Source: Rhyacophila brunnea
Taxonomy: Eukaryota; Arthropoda; Insecta; Trichoptera; Rhyacophilidae
Length of the DNA stretch: 64,000 nucleotides
Assembly: GCA_022495005.1 (NCBI GenBank)
Contig: JAGYXB010000617.1
Span: forward strand, 124,001-188,000
Direction of reading: 5' to 3'
The notes beneath the pieces are model-generated. The model saw only the letters and a program-made list of their open reading frames with translations, was not told the origin of the DNA and did not search any database. A program made the position numbers and the translations under genes. Positions 12,746-24,600 of this stretch are shown in pieces (position 1 is the stretch's first letter; the number at the start of each line of letters is the position of its first letter).

Positions 12746-14032
12746 CGAGGGTGGGTCAATAATTCCTTAGAAAAAAGCATAAAAACAGTTTTTATTTTTG
12801 TATTTTTTTTTATTTCTCAACATAATCTCCTTGGAGCTCAATACACTTGGTTAGACGTTTCTCAATTTTTTTTAAACCGTCAGAAAAGTAAGTTTTCGGA
12901 AGGTCCTCAAAATAAGCATTTGTCCGATCGATGACTTCTTCATTTGAAAAAAACGTTGTCCACTTAGCCATTTTTTTAAGTTTGGGAAAAGGAAAAGTCA
13001 CTGGGGGCTAAATCTGGCGAATACGGTGGGTGGTCGACCAATTCGAACTTCAATTCTTCAATTTTAGCCATTGATCGTAAACATGTGTGAACACGGCATT
13101 GTCCTGATGAAAGAGGATTTTTTTCCTGTTTAAATGAGGCCGTTTTTCTTCAATTTTGTTTTTTAGTTGGTCCAATAAAGATGCATAATAATCCCCTGTT
13201 ATTGTTTTTCCTTTTTCCAAATAGTCAACGAAAATAATTTCACGTGCATCCCAAAAATACAGTAGCCATAACCTTACCAGCTGATTTTACGGTTTTCGCC
13301 TTCTTTGGACATGGTTTGCCTTCGCAATCCACTGCTTTGACTGTTCTTTCGTCTCGGAGTATAGTGGTGTATCCATGTTTCATCTACAGTCACAAAGCGA
13401 CGAAAAAATTCATCCGGATTGCGTTGCATGAGCGACAACAGGGCTTTAGAGGCCACCACCCTATTGCGTTTATTGTCGACCGTGAGCAAACGCGGCACCC
13501 ATCTTGCAGAAATATTTTTCATGCCCAATTTGTCATGTAAAATAGAAATGACGCTACCTTTGAGATCCCTGTAACCTCAATTATCTCACTCAACTTTAAT
13601 CTTCGGTCACTTAACACCATATCGTGGATTTTATTGATCATTTCTGGTGTAATCACCTCTACAGGACGTCCTGAGCGTGGTTCATCCTTTGTTGATGTAC
13701 GACCACGCTTAAATTCATTTAACCAGTTATAAATAGTTGCAAGTGAAGGAGCAGATATGCTGTGAACTAAATCCAACTCATTTTTTATTTCCTTTGCTGT
13801 TAACCCTTTTATAATAAAATGTTTAATAACAGCTCTAAACTCAATTTTCTCCATTTTTTGTAAACAAGCAATTTTTTTTTTTAAATGTACGAGAAACACA
13901 CAACAACCCGACCAATCTGATTGAAACTTCGCAGCATACTGAATCGGTAGTGCCGCTGCATGAAAACAAACCGCTTACAGTACTAGTCGCGCCACCTGTC
14001 GGCTTTTCTAAGGACTTATTGACCCACCCTCG
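12746..14032 (-). mobile_element. Mariner transposon, copy 1, nested in the LINE
   Basis: Ends CGAGGGTGGGTCAATAATTC and ACTTATTGACCCACCCTCG with TA duplications at 12744-12745 and 14033-14034. At 1287 bp it is a typical full-length mariner. The minus strand encodes a transposase with the N-terminal helix-turn-helix (LTAKEIKNELDLV), VDETWIHHYTP and PPYSPDLAPSDF-type motifs. It is broken by several one-base indels. A near-identical copy lies at 38857-40154. Confidence 0.95.
12810..13853 (-). pseudogene. Mariner transposase, frameshifted (copy 1)
   Basis: Starts MEKIEFRAVIKHFIIKGLTA near 13853 and ends KRLTKCIELQGDYVEK at 12810. Catalytic Asp 1 is in FVTVDETW. The second Asp is intact (HQDNA), but a missing base directly after it shifts the frame out of the expected ARVHT. 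Further shifts lie near 13550 (ISKVASF instead of ISKGSVIS), 13260, 13365 and around 12995. Family: mariner D,D34D. Confidence 0.9.
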
Positions 14033-14085
14033 TACATCGCGAAATTGATATTTTAAGATTGCTAAAAATCCTGTCTAGAAACCCA

Positions 14086-14525
14086 TTAGCAGGAGTTAGG
14101 AACATCATTGCACTGGGAAAATCCAAAAACAGCACACAGAAATTCGAGTTCGCTCTTGACCCTTTCACTGCTGCGCGCTGAATTCAGGTTTAAATCTCCC
14201 ATTACAGTAATCCTTCTTTCCCTAATTAAGATGTCCCTAGGCAACATTTTCCCAACAAATAGTTTATACATCTCCAATTCACTCGCTGGAGGAAAATACA
14301 CAACACAAACATACGTGGTCACTTCGTTACAGGTTAGTTTTACCCAAAGGTCCTCATTAAGAGTCTCCAAAACATGAAAACGTTCGGCCCGTAACCCTAC
14401 CATATTTCTAACTCCCAAAAGACAGCCTCCACCTTGCCTGTGGCCTGTTCCGGAGTCTCGATCCCTTCTGAAGACCATATACTCACTACCAAAATATTCA
14501 TGACTGACAATACTGAAAACAAACG
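14086..14525 (-). pseudogene. LINE endonuclease domain, truncated
   Basis: Reads FGSEYMVFRRDRDSGTGHRQ, GGGCLLGVRN, then WVKLTCNEVTTYVCVVYFPP and VMGDLNLNS. These are the middle and later motifs of the apurinic-type endonuclease of Jockey-group LINEs. The N-terminal motifs are missing, as usual for a 5' truncation. It runs to a stop just after NDVPNSC (14086), next to the mariner. Confidence 0.8.
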
Positions 14526-14623
14526 GATGTAGGTAATATAAATAGTGATTACCATACACCTCACATTTATTAAGATATTAATGTTATTACACAGATTATT
14601 CTAAATATTACTATGGTCTAAGC

Positions 14624-14881
14624 TAATGATACTCAACCTTTTTTTTCTTCGGGCCAAATACATATATTTGTAAAGTAACGCAGGCCGCATCACTACTGGT
14701 GTGATGAAAAAAATCATGAAACCCCCCCTTTTTCACAAAAAAATTTTGAGATTTTAAAAATGTTAAACACAAGTAATGTGTATCCAAGCGTTTATTTCAA
14801 AATTAAAAATCATGTTCCTGATAATAAATGTGTTTCGGGCCGCATATAAAAGCTTAAAGGGCCGCAGGTTGAGTATCGTTG
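14624..14881. mobile_element. Small non-autonomous hAT element
   Basis: Inverted ends TAATGATACTCAACC and GGTTGAGTATCGTTG, and the internal text (GGGCCGCA..., TTTCGGGCCGCAT) common in hAT elements of the CAGTGATTCTCAACC type. Perfect 8 bp flanks GTCTAAGC at 14616-14623 and 14882-14889. Confidence 0.85.
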
Positions 14882-14889
14882 GTCTAAGC

Positions 14890-15740
14890 AATTAATTCTA
14901 CCTAGACTGCCATAAAGCAATTGTCCGACTGACTTTAGGGGAGTACAAAGCCTCCAAGTTATTCTCAAAAGGTCCCAGATTTCTGGAGAGACAAGCATTG
15001 ATCAATATTCTAAAAGAGAAAGTCGTCGAATTCCATGAAGGCACACTTCATCACAAACACGTTATCTCTACTTATATAACTGTTTAAAATGGTAAAACTG
15101 AAATTTTCTAGTGGCGGTGAACTAATGTCTTCATCTGGTAAGAATAGTTGTTAAAGCTAAAAAAACTTTAGCACGGACCTGCGCAGGAGCATACTTACTT
15201 TCGTGCGCATATAGTAGGTGTGTAAACGCTGCGTCTGTGTGTGAAAAGTTTGTTTTGTTTTACACGATACAATAGTCAATAGTATATTTACAATTTTACA
15301 ATGAATACCCCATCTCGATCGGAATATTACAAAGACGAGCACGAGACAAAGCACAAGAAATTATTGTTTTTAATGTGACCGAATATTTAAAAGTGATAAA
15401 AAAAAACAGTACTGTTTGAAATATAATATTGTTAAATCGGCAAACGAAGGAACTGCACATTCAGAGAGTAATGCGGATATGACGTAAAATACGATTTTTG
15501 ATCCTTAATGTGAGCACGATATAAAAGTCGAAGATTCTTATAGGGTAAGTGATTTAGGAATAGACACGCATTATGGACAACTTGATAATAAACATTGGTG
15601 CGGAGTTGGATGACAGCGATGATTATTAATTTCAGAACAGAACAGTGAATCAGATGAGATGTCATAGTAATGCGCGATTTATATTGTAAGTAAGTAATTT
15701 AATAATTCATATTGAAAGTATTTTTAATGACTTGCTACAT
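14890..15740 (+). other. Decayed DNA, possible transposase fragment
   Basis: Plus strand near 15330-15415 reads LQRRARDKAQEIIVFNVTEY in one frame. Near 15595-15670 an acidic text (IGAELDDSDDY, ESDEMS) appears across frames, followed by GTAAGTAAG. This recalls the first and last parts of a common insect transposase-like gene, but the match is from memory and weak. Confidence 0.25.
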
Positions 15741-18700
15741 TAGTCCAGTCAATCTGTACTTTTTGGTTGCAAAAGGTGGGGTAGAAGATTTTTTTTTCCT
15801 ACTTGTATAGATGATAATGAGTAAGAAAAAAACGAGTTTGCCAATTCGGATGACTTCGACACAACTTTTTGGTGGGCAAAAAACTGCAAAACTTTGGGAT
15901 TTTTTTTGTTTTTTCGCTTATATCTCAAAAACGGTCAGTCGTAGCAAAAATATTGTTATATACGATTTTAAAGCTTATTAAATTTCCTAATACTTTTATG
16001 AAATATGTTTTTTTCTATCTCTGACCATTTATGAGATATTTGCTGTTGAAAACAGTATATAATATGTATTCGAAAACACGCGTTTTAGTAAAAATCAAAC
16101 TTTAATGAGAAGAAATACCATTTTAAACTTAAGATCTTACAAATAAACAGTGTGGGGTTACAAACTAGACTTTATAGTTAGTCAATGGGCCCAATGTTCC
16201 AGATGGTGCGTGGGAGTGGTAGAAGGGGCCACATTCCAATATCCCCACCAGTACCGCTGGTGCCACGACATGAATCAGTACCACTTTTGTTTTGTTTAGT
16301 CTCCATCACTTTGTCTTTGAAATAAAAATATATATTTTATTTTTCCCATTGTATTTAGATAGGTATTGATCGATTAAAATATGTTTAAAGCTTTAATCTG
16401 ATAATGAAGTATAATGATTTCTATGCCTTTCCCCCTTAATGAAAATAAATACTAATCTAAATTTAAGATCTTACAAATAAAGTATGTTGATAGTTTTAGT
16501 AATGATAGCAAAACAAATGTTAATACCTACAGAATAATAATATTCACCAAACATCTTAATTTTTTAACCGTTTCTGCCGCTTTGGTGGAGGTGGAGTAGG
16601 CAAAGGTTGTACGTCTTCAAAGTCTTGCAATGTAGCTCCCACGTATGTATTTCTTCAGGGTTGGCGTCTGGATTGTTGAATACTATGACCACTTCCTTCA
16701 ACTGAATAGTCGTCTCCAAAATAACACACAATTTAATCTTTATATGACCAAATAGGGAGGATGTTGTATCACATTCACTGAACACGTGTGTGAAAAGAAT
16801 GGTACGTGCATCATATTTAAATGATTTTGTCGAGAACAACACATCTGGTTTACTTCCCTTTCCAGGTTTTCGAAAGAATAAGTTGTCCAAGAATTGTCCT
16901 CTTTCCGACATCAGTACAAGAAGGTCAATATCTTCACCTATTATTACTACGCTTTTGAATTCATTTGCTTTTAAAATGTCAGTAGTTACAATTAAAACAT
17001 CAGTATCCTCTTCTGCCTGGTTCACTTTTATGCCAACCTGTAAGAAAAGCGATTTTTTATTATTTTCGTTGCTCAAAAAAAGTTTCTGGTCCACCTGATT
17101 GACAGTGTTTCCTTGAAACATAATTTCACGGTGTGATTTTAAATTTATACGGCGTAATCTTTCTACAAACTTTGTCTCACTGGATGCAGCATTAGATGGA
17201 TATCCGTCAATTACAACTTCAATTTGTGACTTATAGTGTTTTGTCAAATAATCTGAATACATCTTCGCAATGTCACCAAAGGATGAATTTCGGGACCAAA
17301 CTACTTTATGTAGGAGATGTCCTCCATCAACCACAATAAACTGATTGTTAATGTTGGTGCCGAGAGTCGCAATGCTGGTGAAAGCCTTGTAGAATAACGA
17401 TTTTGTCCTTTTTCTCATACCCTGTCCTGAAAACAGTGACATAGGGTAGGGTGCTAATTCATATTATGTAAAGAAATGTTGCAAATCTTCCTCCGTTTCT
17501 TTACATATACATATTCTTTCAAATAGGAAAAGCGGATCAACTAAAACAACTTTTGCGCTTCCTGCTTTCATACTACCGCGAACGGATGCATTGGTAACAA
17601 TTTTGTCTTTTCTTTTGAATTTAACATTGTGAAAGTTATTACCGACTATTCTATTAATCCCTTTTAACCCCTCTTCTTGGGAATTATAGCAGTTTACTGC
17701 TGTTCCTCCAACAATCCTACTACTCAACGACATTATCTTGTCGGTTTTGGGAAATGGGTAGTGTAATGATAGCCATTCAAGAAGCTTACTTGTGTCAGCG
17801 TTGTCTCGGTCAATTCGGGAACTTCCCATGTCAACATGCTGTTCCGACGATTCGGACTGAACATTACAGAATGACTCAATTTCATTGCATATGTTCTGCA
17901 TACTGACCATTCCCAAAGTCCATCTGGTTGGAACACTGTCAGTTATGCCTCTGCCCTGTGTTAGACCTCCATAAATCTTCATTGTTTTCATTCATGTTTA
18001 TTGGATGGTCATATCCGACCAAATTCCACTCCAGTGTTTGTCAGAGTGACGTATCGTAAAATATCCTCTGCTAGTGAACTCCTCAAATTCAGCAGCGTCC
18101 ATTTCTCTTTCAGTTGTTGCATATCCTGAAGATACAAATGGGCACTTTTAGCGTAAAGAAAATGGCCTGCTGTATGAAAGAATGAAATCATTTTTTCAAT
18201 ACTTTTCAAATGAAGGTTCCAGTTCGGCCTGAATAAAGTGTTTGATAAACGTTGGCATTCGAAAATACTGTAACCATAGCTTTACAGTGGGACCACTATT
18301 TTCTAGCAAACACATGGCTTTTTCAAATTTATTTATGACCATTTTGAGGACAGTACCATTAGACTATGATAGAGATATTACTAGTAAGGTGATGGAGTGC
18401 ACCTACTTCTTCGGTAAGTTCAATTATTGTACCCCAACACAATACACATGTAAAAAATAAACATAACTGCGGGCGCGATGGAGACTAAACTAAAGCAAAA
18501 GTGGTAATGATTGGTGTCGTGGCACCAGCGGTACTGGTGGGGGTATTGGAATGTGGCCCTTTCTACCACTCCCACGCACCATCTGGAACATTTGGCCCAT
18601 TGACCATAAAGTCTAATTTGTAACCCCAAACTGTTTATTTGTAGGATCTTAAGTTTAAAATGGTATTTCTTCTCATTAAAGTTTGATTTTTATTAAAACA

Positions 18701-19046
18701 CGTGTTTTCGAATACATATATACTGTTTTCAACAGCAAATATCTCATAAACGGTGAGATATAGAAAAAAACATATTACATAAAAGTATTAGGAAATTTAA
18801 TAAGCTTTAAAATTGTATATAACAATATTTTTGCTACGACCGACCTTTTTTGAGATATAAGCGAAAAATCAAAAAAAATCCCAAAATTTTGCGGTTTTTT
18901 GCCCGCCAAAAGTTGTGCCGAAGTCATCCGAATTGGCAAACTCGTTTTTTTCTTACTCATTATCATCTATACAAGTGGGAAAAAAAAATCTTCTACCCCA
19001 CATTTTGCAACCATAACGTATTTTTCGGTCTAATTTGACTGGACTA
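15741..19046. mobile_element. 3.3 kb element with about 570 bp terminal inverted repeats
   Basis: The left arm, about 15741-16309, and the right arm, about 18477-19046, are inverted copies of each other with scattered changes. Shared text includes TCCAGATGGTGCGTGGGAGT and CAGCAAATATCTCATAAA/TTTATGAGATATTTGCTG. Termini are TAGTCCAGTCAA and TTGACTGGACTA, flanked by CAT on both sides (15738-15740, 19047-19049), a possible 3 bp duplication. Between the arms lies a decayed minus-strand gene. The superfamily is unknown to me. Confidence 0.85.
16564..18460 (-). pseudogene. Decayed gene of a repetitive uncharacterised family with a possible PIN-like end
   Basis: Minus-strand text in order, spread over several frames: LWLQYFRMPTFIKHFIQAE (about 18290-18230), FFHTAGHFLYAKSAHLYLQD, SGIWSDMTI, MKIYGGLTQGRGITDS, then EDLQHFFT, an in-frame TAA at 17466-17464, YELAPYPMSLF, DGGHLLHKVVW and SVVIIGEDIDLLVLM. 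I know these phrases from many unnamed repetitive proteins of insects and cnidarians; no function is established to my knowledge. Asp-rich strands (VIDGYPS, EDTDVLI, GEDIDLL) suggest a nuclease-like fold, which is inference. Broken by at least two frameshifts and three stops. Confidence 0.65.
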
Positions 19047-19049
19047 CAT

Positions 19050-21521
19050 GTAATATGGGCTAATATTAGCTCCAATTATATTTCATCTTTCAATATTCAG
19101 GAAGTGCCAGGAAGATTGTCATCCGATGTTGTGAAAAAGTGTAAATTAATTATTACGAATGATAATTTCAGAAAAGTGTTCAATATGAATATTGAAATGA
19201 TTAATTTCGAAATTACTAATAAAAAATAATTGTCTCACCTATAAAATAAATATCAAATGAAGAGGACCTGTATTTGTTGCCGGAAAAGTACTTTAATGAG
19301 TTCATGAAGGTTTATGACAAATTATAAAACCAGAAAGTGGCTTCAATAATGCATGGTGGATCTGATGATCTATTCACATTTCTATCTGCTATGCTGTTCC
19401 TATATTCGTTCCAACCATGCCAAAATCACCAATGTGCAAAATGACACTTCTGAGATACCTAATCAAGTTTAAACATTTTTGGGAATTCATTACTTTATCC
19501 TAGGATTATTGAGCCTTACAATTTTGATTTATACAACATTACTCATTTGGGGACTTGTCTATTACATACTGTCCTTTGCACATTGAAAAGAAATGTCATT
19601 AATTTTTTTAAACGAATGTGCCACAATAGTGCCTTTGGATAATTTGTATTCCATATTACTGCAAAGTAGGGTCATTATTTCGCCCATTTAGAGAGCCAGT
19701 AGCACTTTTGGTTTTTAGCATAATAAAATTTGGTCGATATCTAGCACATCCATGCACTTAGTCAAAAAGTCACATTCGTGCCTTTGGCTCCTTTGGGATT
19801 TTATAACCTATCTCTAAACCCATAAAAAATCCATGTTTGATCCAATGCAAGGATCAAATGAATAGGACAAATTCCTACAAACTATTCTTTATGAAAATAG
19901 TCTATTACTATCTGTTCCTGTTTTAACTTTGGCAGTCTTAGTTACACAGGGTTTGGATGCCCCACGAGGCTGACATGCAATAAACCGTGAAATTCAAGCA
20001 TCTTCTGAGCAATCAAGAATCCACCCACGTCTTCTGCTTCTTCCATGGCAGAGTGAAGGCTACTCTCAGTGAGCTCTTTCACTTGATTGCCGACGCTATT
20101 TATCTGCTTCACCTTCCTTGGAGGCTACCCAAAACCACCAGTCTCTCCAGGTTAGGATAAACATCTGAGTAATAAAAATAATGGTTGTTTTTTTTGTACT
20201 CTATGAAAACTATGCATCCCCGTGATGTCCCTGGACAAAATGCCACCCTTAGGCAGCGCCAAATTGCCGCCCTAAATATTTGTATACAGTACACTCTCAG
20301 TAATCCGTCGCTCGCTTATCCGACAACTACTATAATCCGCCGTTATATCCCCTGTTTTTGTAGAAATCGGCTCGTCAAAAATGAGGAGACCTTTTACAAT
20401 CTTATCCCTAATAACGAATGAATATGAAAGAGGCACTTTCGGCTAGTTCAGACGATATGTTCGCTTAACATTCAAATAAACACTGCGAAGCGACTATTTT
20501 CGCAAAGCACATCTTCTTTTGAATGGTTACAGGTTCGCAGAATACTACTGGTTCGCCAACATAGTGGATACGAAAATAGTTTATGGGAAACTGGGAAATG
20601 GTAGATTGAAGAAAAAATATCATTATTTTAGTTTACAACTTATATATTTATACAAATGAAATCGTATAAACAGAAACAAATTTACGACAAATGCACAAAA
20701 CGACATACAGTCATCATCGTCACCATAGTATAAAACTAATTCAGAACTTTAAAACTAATCCAATAACTGTACAATAAATAAAAATTAAATTGAGAATCCA
20801 GTCATTCATTGCATTAATTATTTAAACATAAAAGAAACTTACAAATGTTCGTCAACAAACCATTTTAAATTATAACGAAAAATCTCCAGATGGTTTTGAA
20901 TGGATGCCGAAGCAATTGCAAAGAAAAGATTTAATATTATACGATACATATAACATTTTATTGAATGAATATAGTTCAACAAGAGACAACAATAAAATAA
21001 TTATCACACACTCAGTAAGAGAAATAGAATGCTTTTTGTTATAATAGCATTAAAGTGAGGTTTGGTTAGTTAACCCTAAAATCGCTGTAATTCATGGCTT
21101 CACAATGTATACAACGTAACTATATCGGAACAGGCAAAGTGTTAAAAATCTCTAATTTGACAGCATCGCTTTATCACTGCAGAAACTATATAATTTACAT
21201 TTCCTCTTACTGTTCAATATAATATAGGTATGTCTGCCATTTCATACTGCGTCAGTATTTTCAGCATCAAGAAGTAAAATGTTAGTTTTCAAATATTAAC
21301 TTAAAATACAGTCTCTTATTAATAATAACTCACCAAAAGTGAAGAGATCATTTATCGTTTTTATTCATTACAGCAATTTAAATTTTGACTTGTGATCTTT
21401 TTCATGACGCGGGCGGGTATTCTGGCAATATGTCCTATCTTACATTTTTCTTGATACAATTTCGCATGGATAGATGTAGCCAATCAATGTCACAACTATT
21501 GCAATAAAATTGGTTGTAAGA
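19050..21521. other. Unassigned DNA
   Basis: No recognisable protein. 19250-19960 is somewhat less AT-rich and has fragmentary open stretches on both strands that I could not assign. At 20287-20345 the text CAGTACACTCTCAGTAATCC, followed by ATCCGACAACTAC and TAATCCGCC, resembles a pogo-type terminal repeat without its partner. Confidence 0.4.
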
Positions 21522-21669
21522 GCGCGAGTGGAGAACTACAAGGTTCCAAGTGTTTGTTTTTTGCGAAACAAAAGTAACAATGAGGCAGCTTAGAATTAAT
21601 ACTACTTCATTGTTGGGTTTGTTTTGTCAAGGATGAATACTTAGAACCTTGTAGTATTAGGCTCGCGAG
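21522..21669. mobile_element. Short MITE, copy B
   Basis: Same family as 3917-4058, inverted relative to it: GTGGAGAACTACAAGGTTCC at the left, CCTTGTAGTATTAGGCTCGC at the right. Confidence 0.8.
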
Positions 21670-24600
21670 GGCTAAATTCCTATATTATAGAAACTCGTTA
21701 ATACTAACACAGTTGATTTCCAAATTCGCTGTAAATCGAAATATTCGCTAAAATCTATTAACAGCGATTTCCACTAATTCGGAACAAATAATTTTACTGT
21801 TTTATGCCATACATTTTGTATTTTGTGATGTGATTTTTTTTTTCGATTTACTGTCCTACCGGTCCTTTTTACTGCCGGTAGGTGTATGTATAGCGGTACC
21901 TTGCACGTCTTGCTTCATATAAAATAAATGTGTTACCAAAATTTTTAACTCTCCTGTGAAGTTAGTTATTTTGCAGATAGGACATATTTACCAGAATGAC
22001 GCGATATGTACGGTAATTTCAATGACAGAATGTGAAAAATCTTATGGGAACATCTCTGGAAACAATACGACATAAACAACCAAAAAGGAAGAGCTCTTTA
22101 ACATCAAACCGAAGGCGTCGGTTCACACAACATTGAAAACATAAAAATGAAAGAAAAAACATATTCATGATAATAATAAAATTGCAGTCTGACATCTCAC
22201 AAATAATAAATTGCACATACTTAAAAAGCGTTATTTGGTTTTTGCAAAAACCGCATCTCATAAAAGTTTGGCACCACCAATTTAAAATAGCAAATTATGG
22301 AATCTTAGATTGACCAGACTTGTGGTTTTTTTTTTTTTAGATAGCAAAGTTTATGTAATTTAAAAAATTAATATCCGTTAGTTTATTTAGCATGTCTACA
22401 AAACATCACTTTGCATAATATAAAAATCACAAGTCCAACGCCTGACACGTTCATACAAAATATCTAAATAAATTCATACAAATAATTGAAAATCTAACAT
22501 TATAAGTCATGTTTATCATATTCTCTGATTTCACGTTCACTTTTTCATGAAATTATAATTAGATTACGTTTATATCAATTGTTCAAGCCTAAAAATACAT
22601 TGGTTCTTATGTCCTAAATCACTTTTCTTACTGTCTTGTAATTTTACCCAAAATAACACTGATTTAAAGCAAGATTTTATGTGTCGAGATATTCTGGTCT
22701 ACACATTGAGCACCAAATCTTCCAAAATTCTGATAACCCAGAATGTAACATGCTAAATAACTAATTTTCACTTAAGTTTGCCACATACGGACCAAATTTT
22801 GTAGTTATGATTAGGTACCATCAGCATACAATGTTGAATTTTGTAGCAACCACAGTTTGCTGAAATCATATATATCTCAACCGCAAAATGTGGTTCAGGT
22901 GAGACCGACCTAAAAATTAAACTCTTTAAATAAACGACGTCACTATTTTATAACCCCCCTCATGAAACATTTTGATTTCAGAAAAAAGTGAGTTTAAATT
23001 TTGTTGGTTTTGTCATGTCACATTTTCTACAATCTCCCTAACCCATTGATATACTACTGGATGAATCATATGCTTCTTAAAATGACGCCCGATTTTCAGC
23101 GACTCGGCCAGTGTTAAAACTTACCGTTTTAATATCAGCGGACTTAACTCGATATAAGCTCACTTAATATTTGTCTCGAAAACGACCTGGCAATAATTAT
23201 GAGTAAGCCTGATCTAGCTTGCATCTTACTCTAACTAATAGTCAGCGCATGACGACTTGCTCTGTCCGCTCAGACATGAATTTTTGGTAGCTTGCAAGCT
23301 TTGGGTTGCAGACACTCTTAGGGTCACTATTCCAAGAACACAAATTTAGTTTTACAGGCAGGACAATACGGGTGAAATTCGGGAATCCAAGTTAACGGTC
23401 TTAACGCATTATACCTACAAGGAAATATTATAAGACGATATTCGTAATATCTTCTTTTGTGGTACATTTTTAAAATGACACTTGTATGGGAACTCCTCAT
23501 CTAGTAGTATATCAATGCCCTAACCCCATTATCACAAATCACCACCTTAGAGTGTGATGTCATAAAGCCGTCTATATTACAGTCAAACAAACCATGGCAC
23601 TAAAGTTCGAGTTCCGATGATAATCCTAGGCTTTACTCCGAATAATATTAATTATGTATTAACGTATTACCATTTTTTTTTCAATATCAAACAATCGTCA
23701 TTTTCTGCAAATAGTTAATTGTTATTATTCGAAGAATAAGCAATAACTAGCACTACGATCGAAATTCTCAGTTTTGTGCCACGACCTAACCGTAGAGGTC
23801 CTTGGACGATGGCCCCATATTCTGGCAATGGTATGAAGTGTTTAGCCAAATATACCATCAACCGACGTTTATAGAAACTATCGTTGAAATTGATTATACA
23901 TATTTGAATATTGTTGTAGCATAAAACTTTGTTTTATACAACAGGTTACATTTTATGGATTTAGTGCTCATAGTGTAAAAGAATATTGGTAGTTATCGCT
24001 TTGTTCTTTTTTAACACTTTTATAGTAAACTTTTATTTTGTGTTAAATAATTATGTCATTACTGATTTACGGGTAATTCGGTAATTCATTTGGGATTCAA
24101 CAGGAGTGGCTCCATCTATCACGCGTTCAATTCTTCTGTCAGGTTTTGTACTTAGTGATATAAACAGCGATACTCTTAGTAAAATACCTAACTACTTATT
24201 TGCCACTCTAATTTAGGGAAGCATTTTTTATACAGACTATTATTTTGTAGAATACAATATATAAAATAATCGGATAGCTTTTAACCTTATGATATTTTAG
24301 TGACACGTAACTTAGTAACTTACATGGTAAATAATGTTACAGAAGACTTGAAGTAATGGCACGCATCGTAAAAATATATTATTAAACAAATTAAGAAGCA
24401 ATTGAAGTTACCAGAATATATTTCCTGTTACACAAACAATTTTAAAACCTTTATGATAACATTAGAGTCATTCGACAGAATAATTGGGGACATTACTTTA
24501 TCGGATTTTAAAAATTATTGTTACGCAATAATAACGTAAGTGCCATTTGATTTCATTTTGTATATTTTAAATGCTTTCAACTTAAACTTCAGAAAATGCA

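Larger units (their letters stand above)
9500..14525 (-). mobile_element. Jockey-like non-LTR retrotransposon, 5'-truncated and interrupted
   Basis: Minus-strand pieces in LINE order: partial endonuclease (14086-14525), linker (12316-12740), start of the reverse transcriptase region (11920-12205), RT core (10413-11045), and C-terminal part (9668-10319). Key words are MGDLNLNS (endonuclease), VTPIHKSGT, RPVAVL, GVPQGSNLGPLLF and the catalytic FADD. The 3' end carries an AATTGAAATTGAAAT tail near 9510-9530. A mariner at 12746-14032 and another insertion at 11053-11909 split it. Frameshifts and stops show it is dead. Clade by eye only. Confidence 0.85.
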
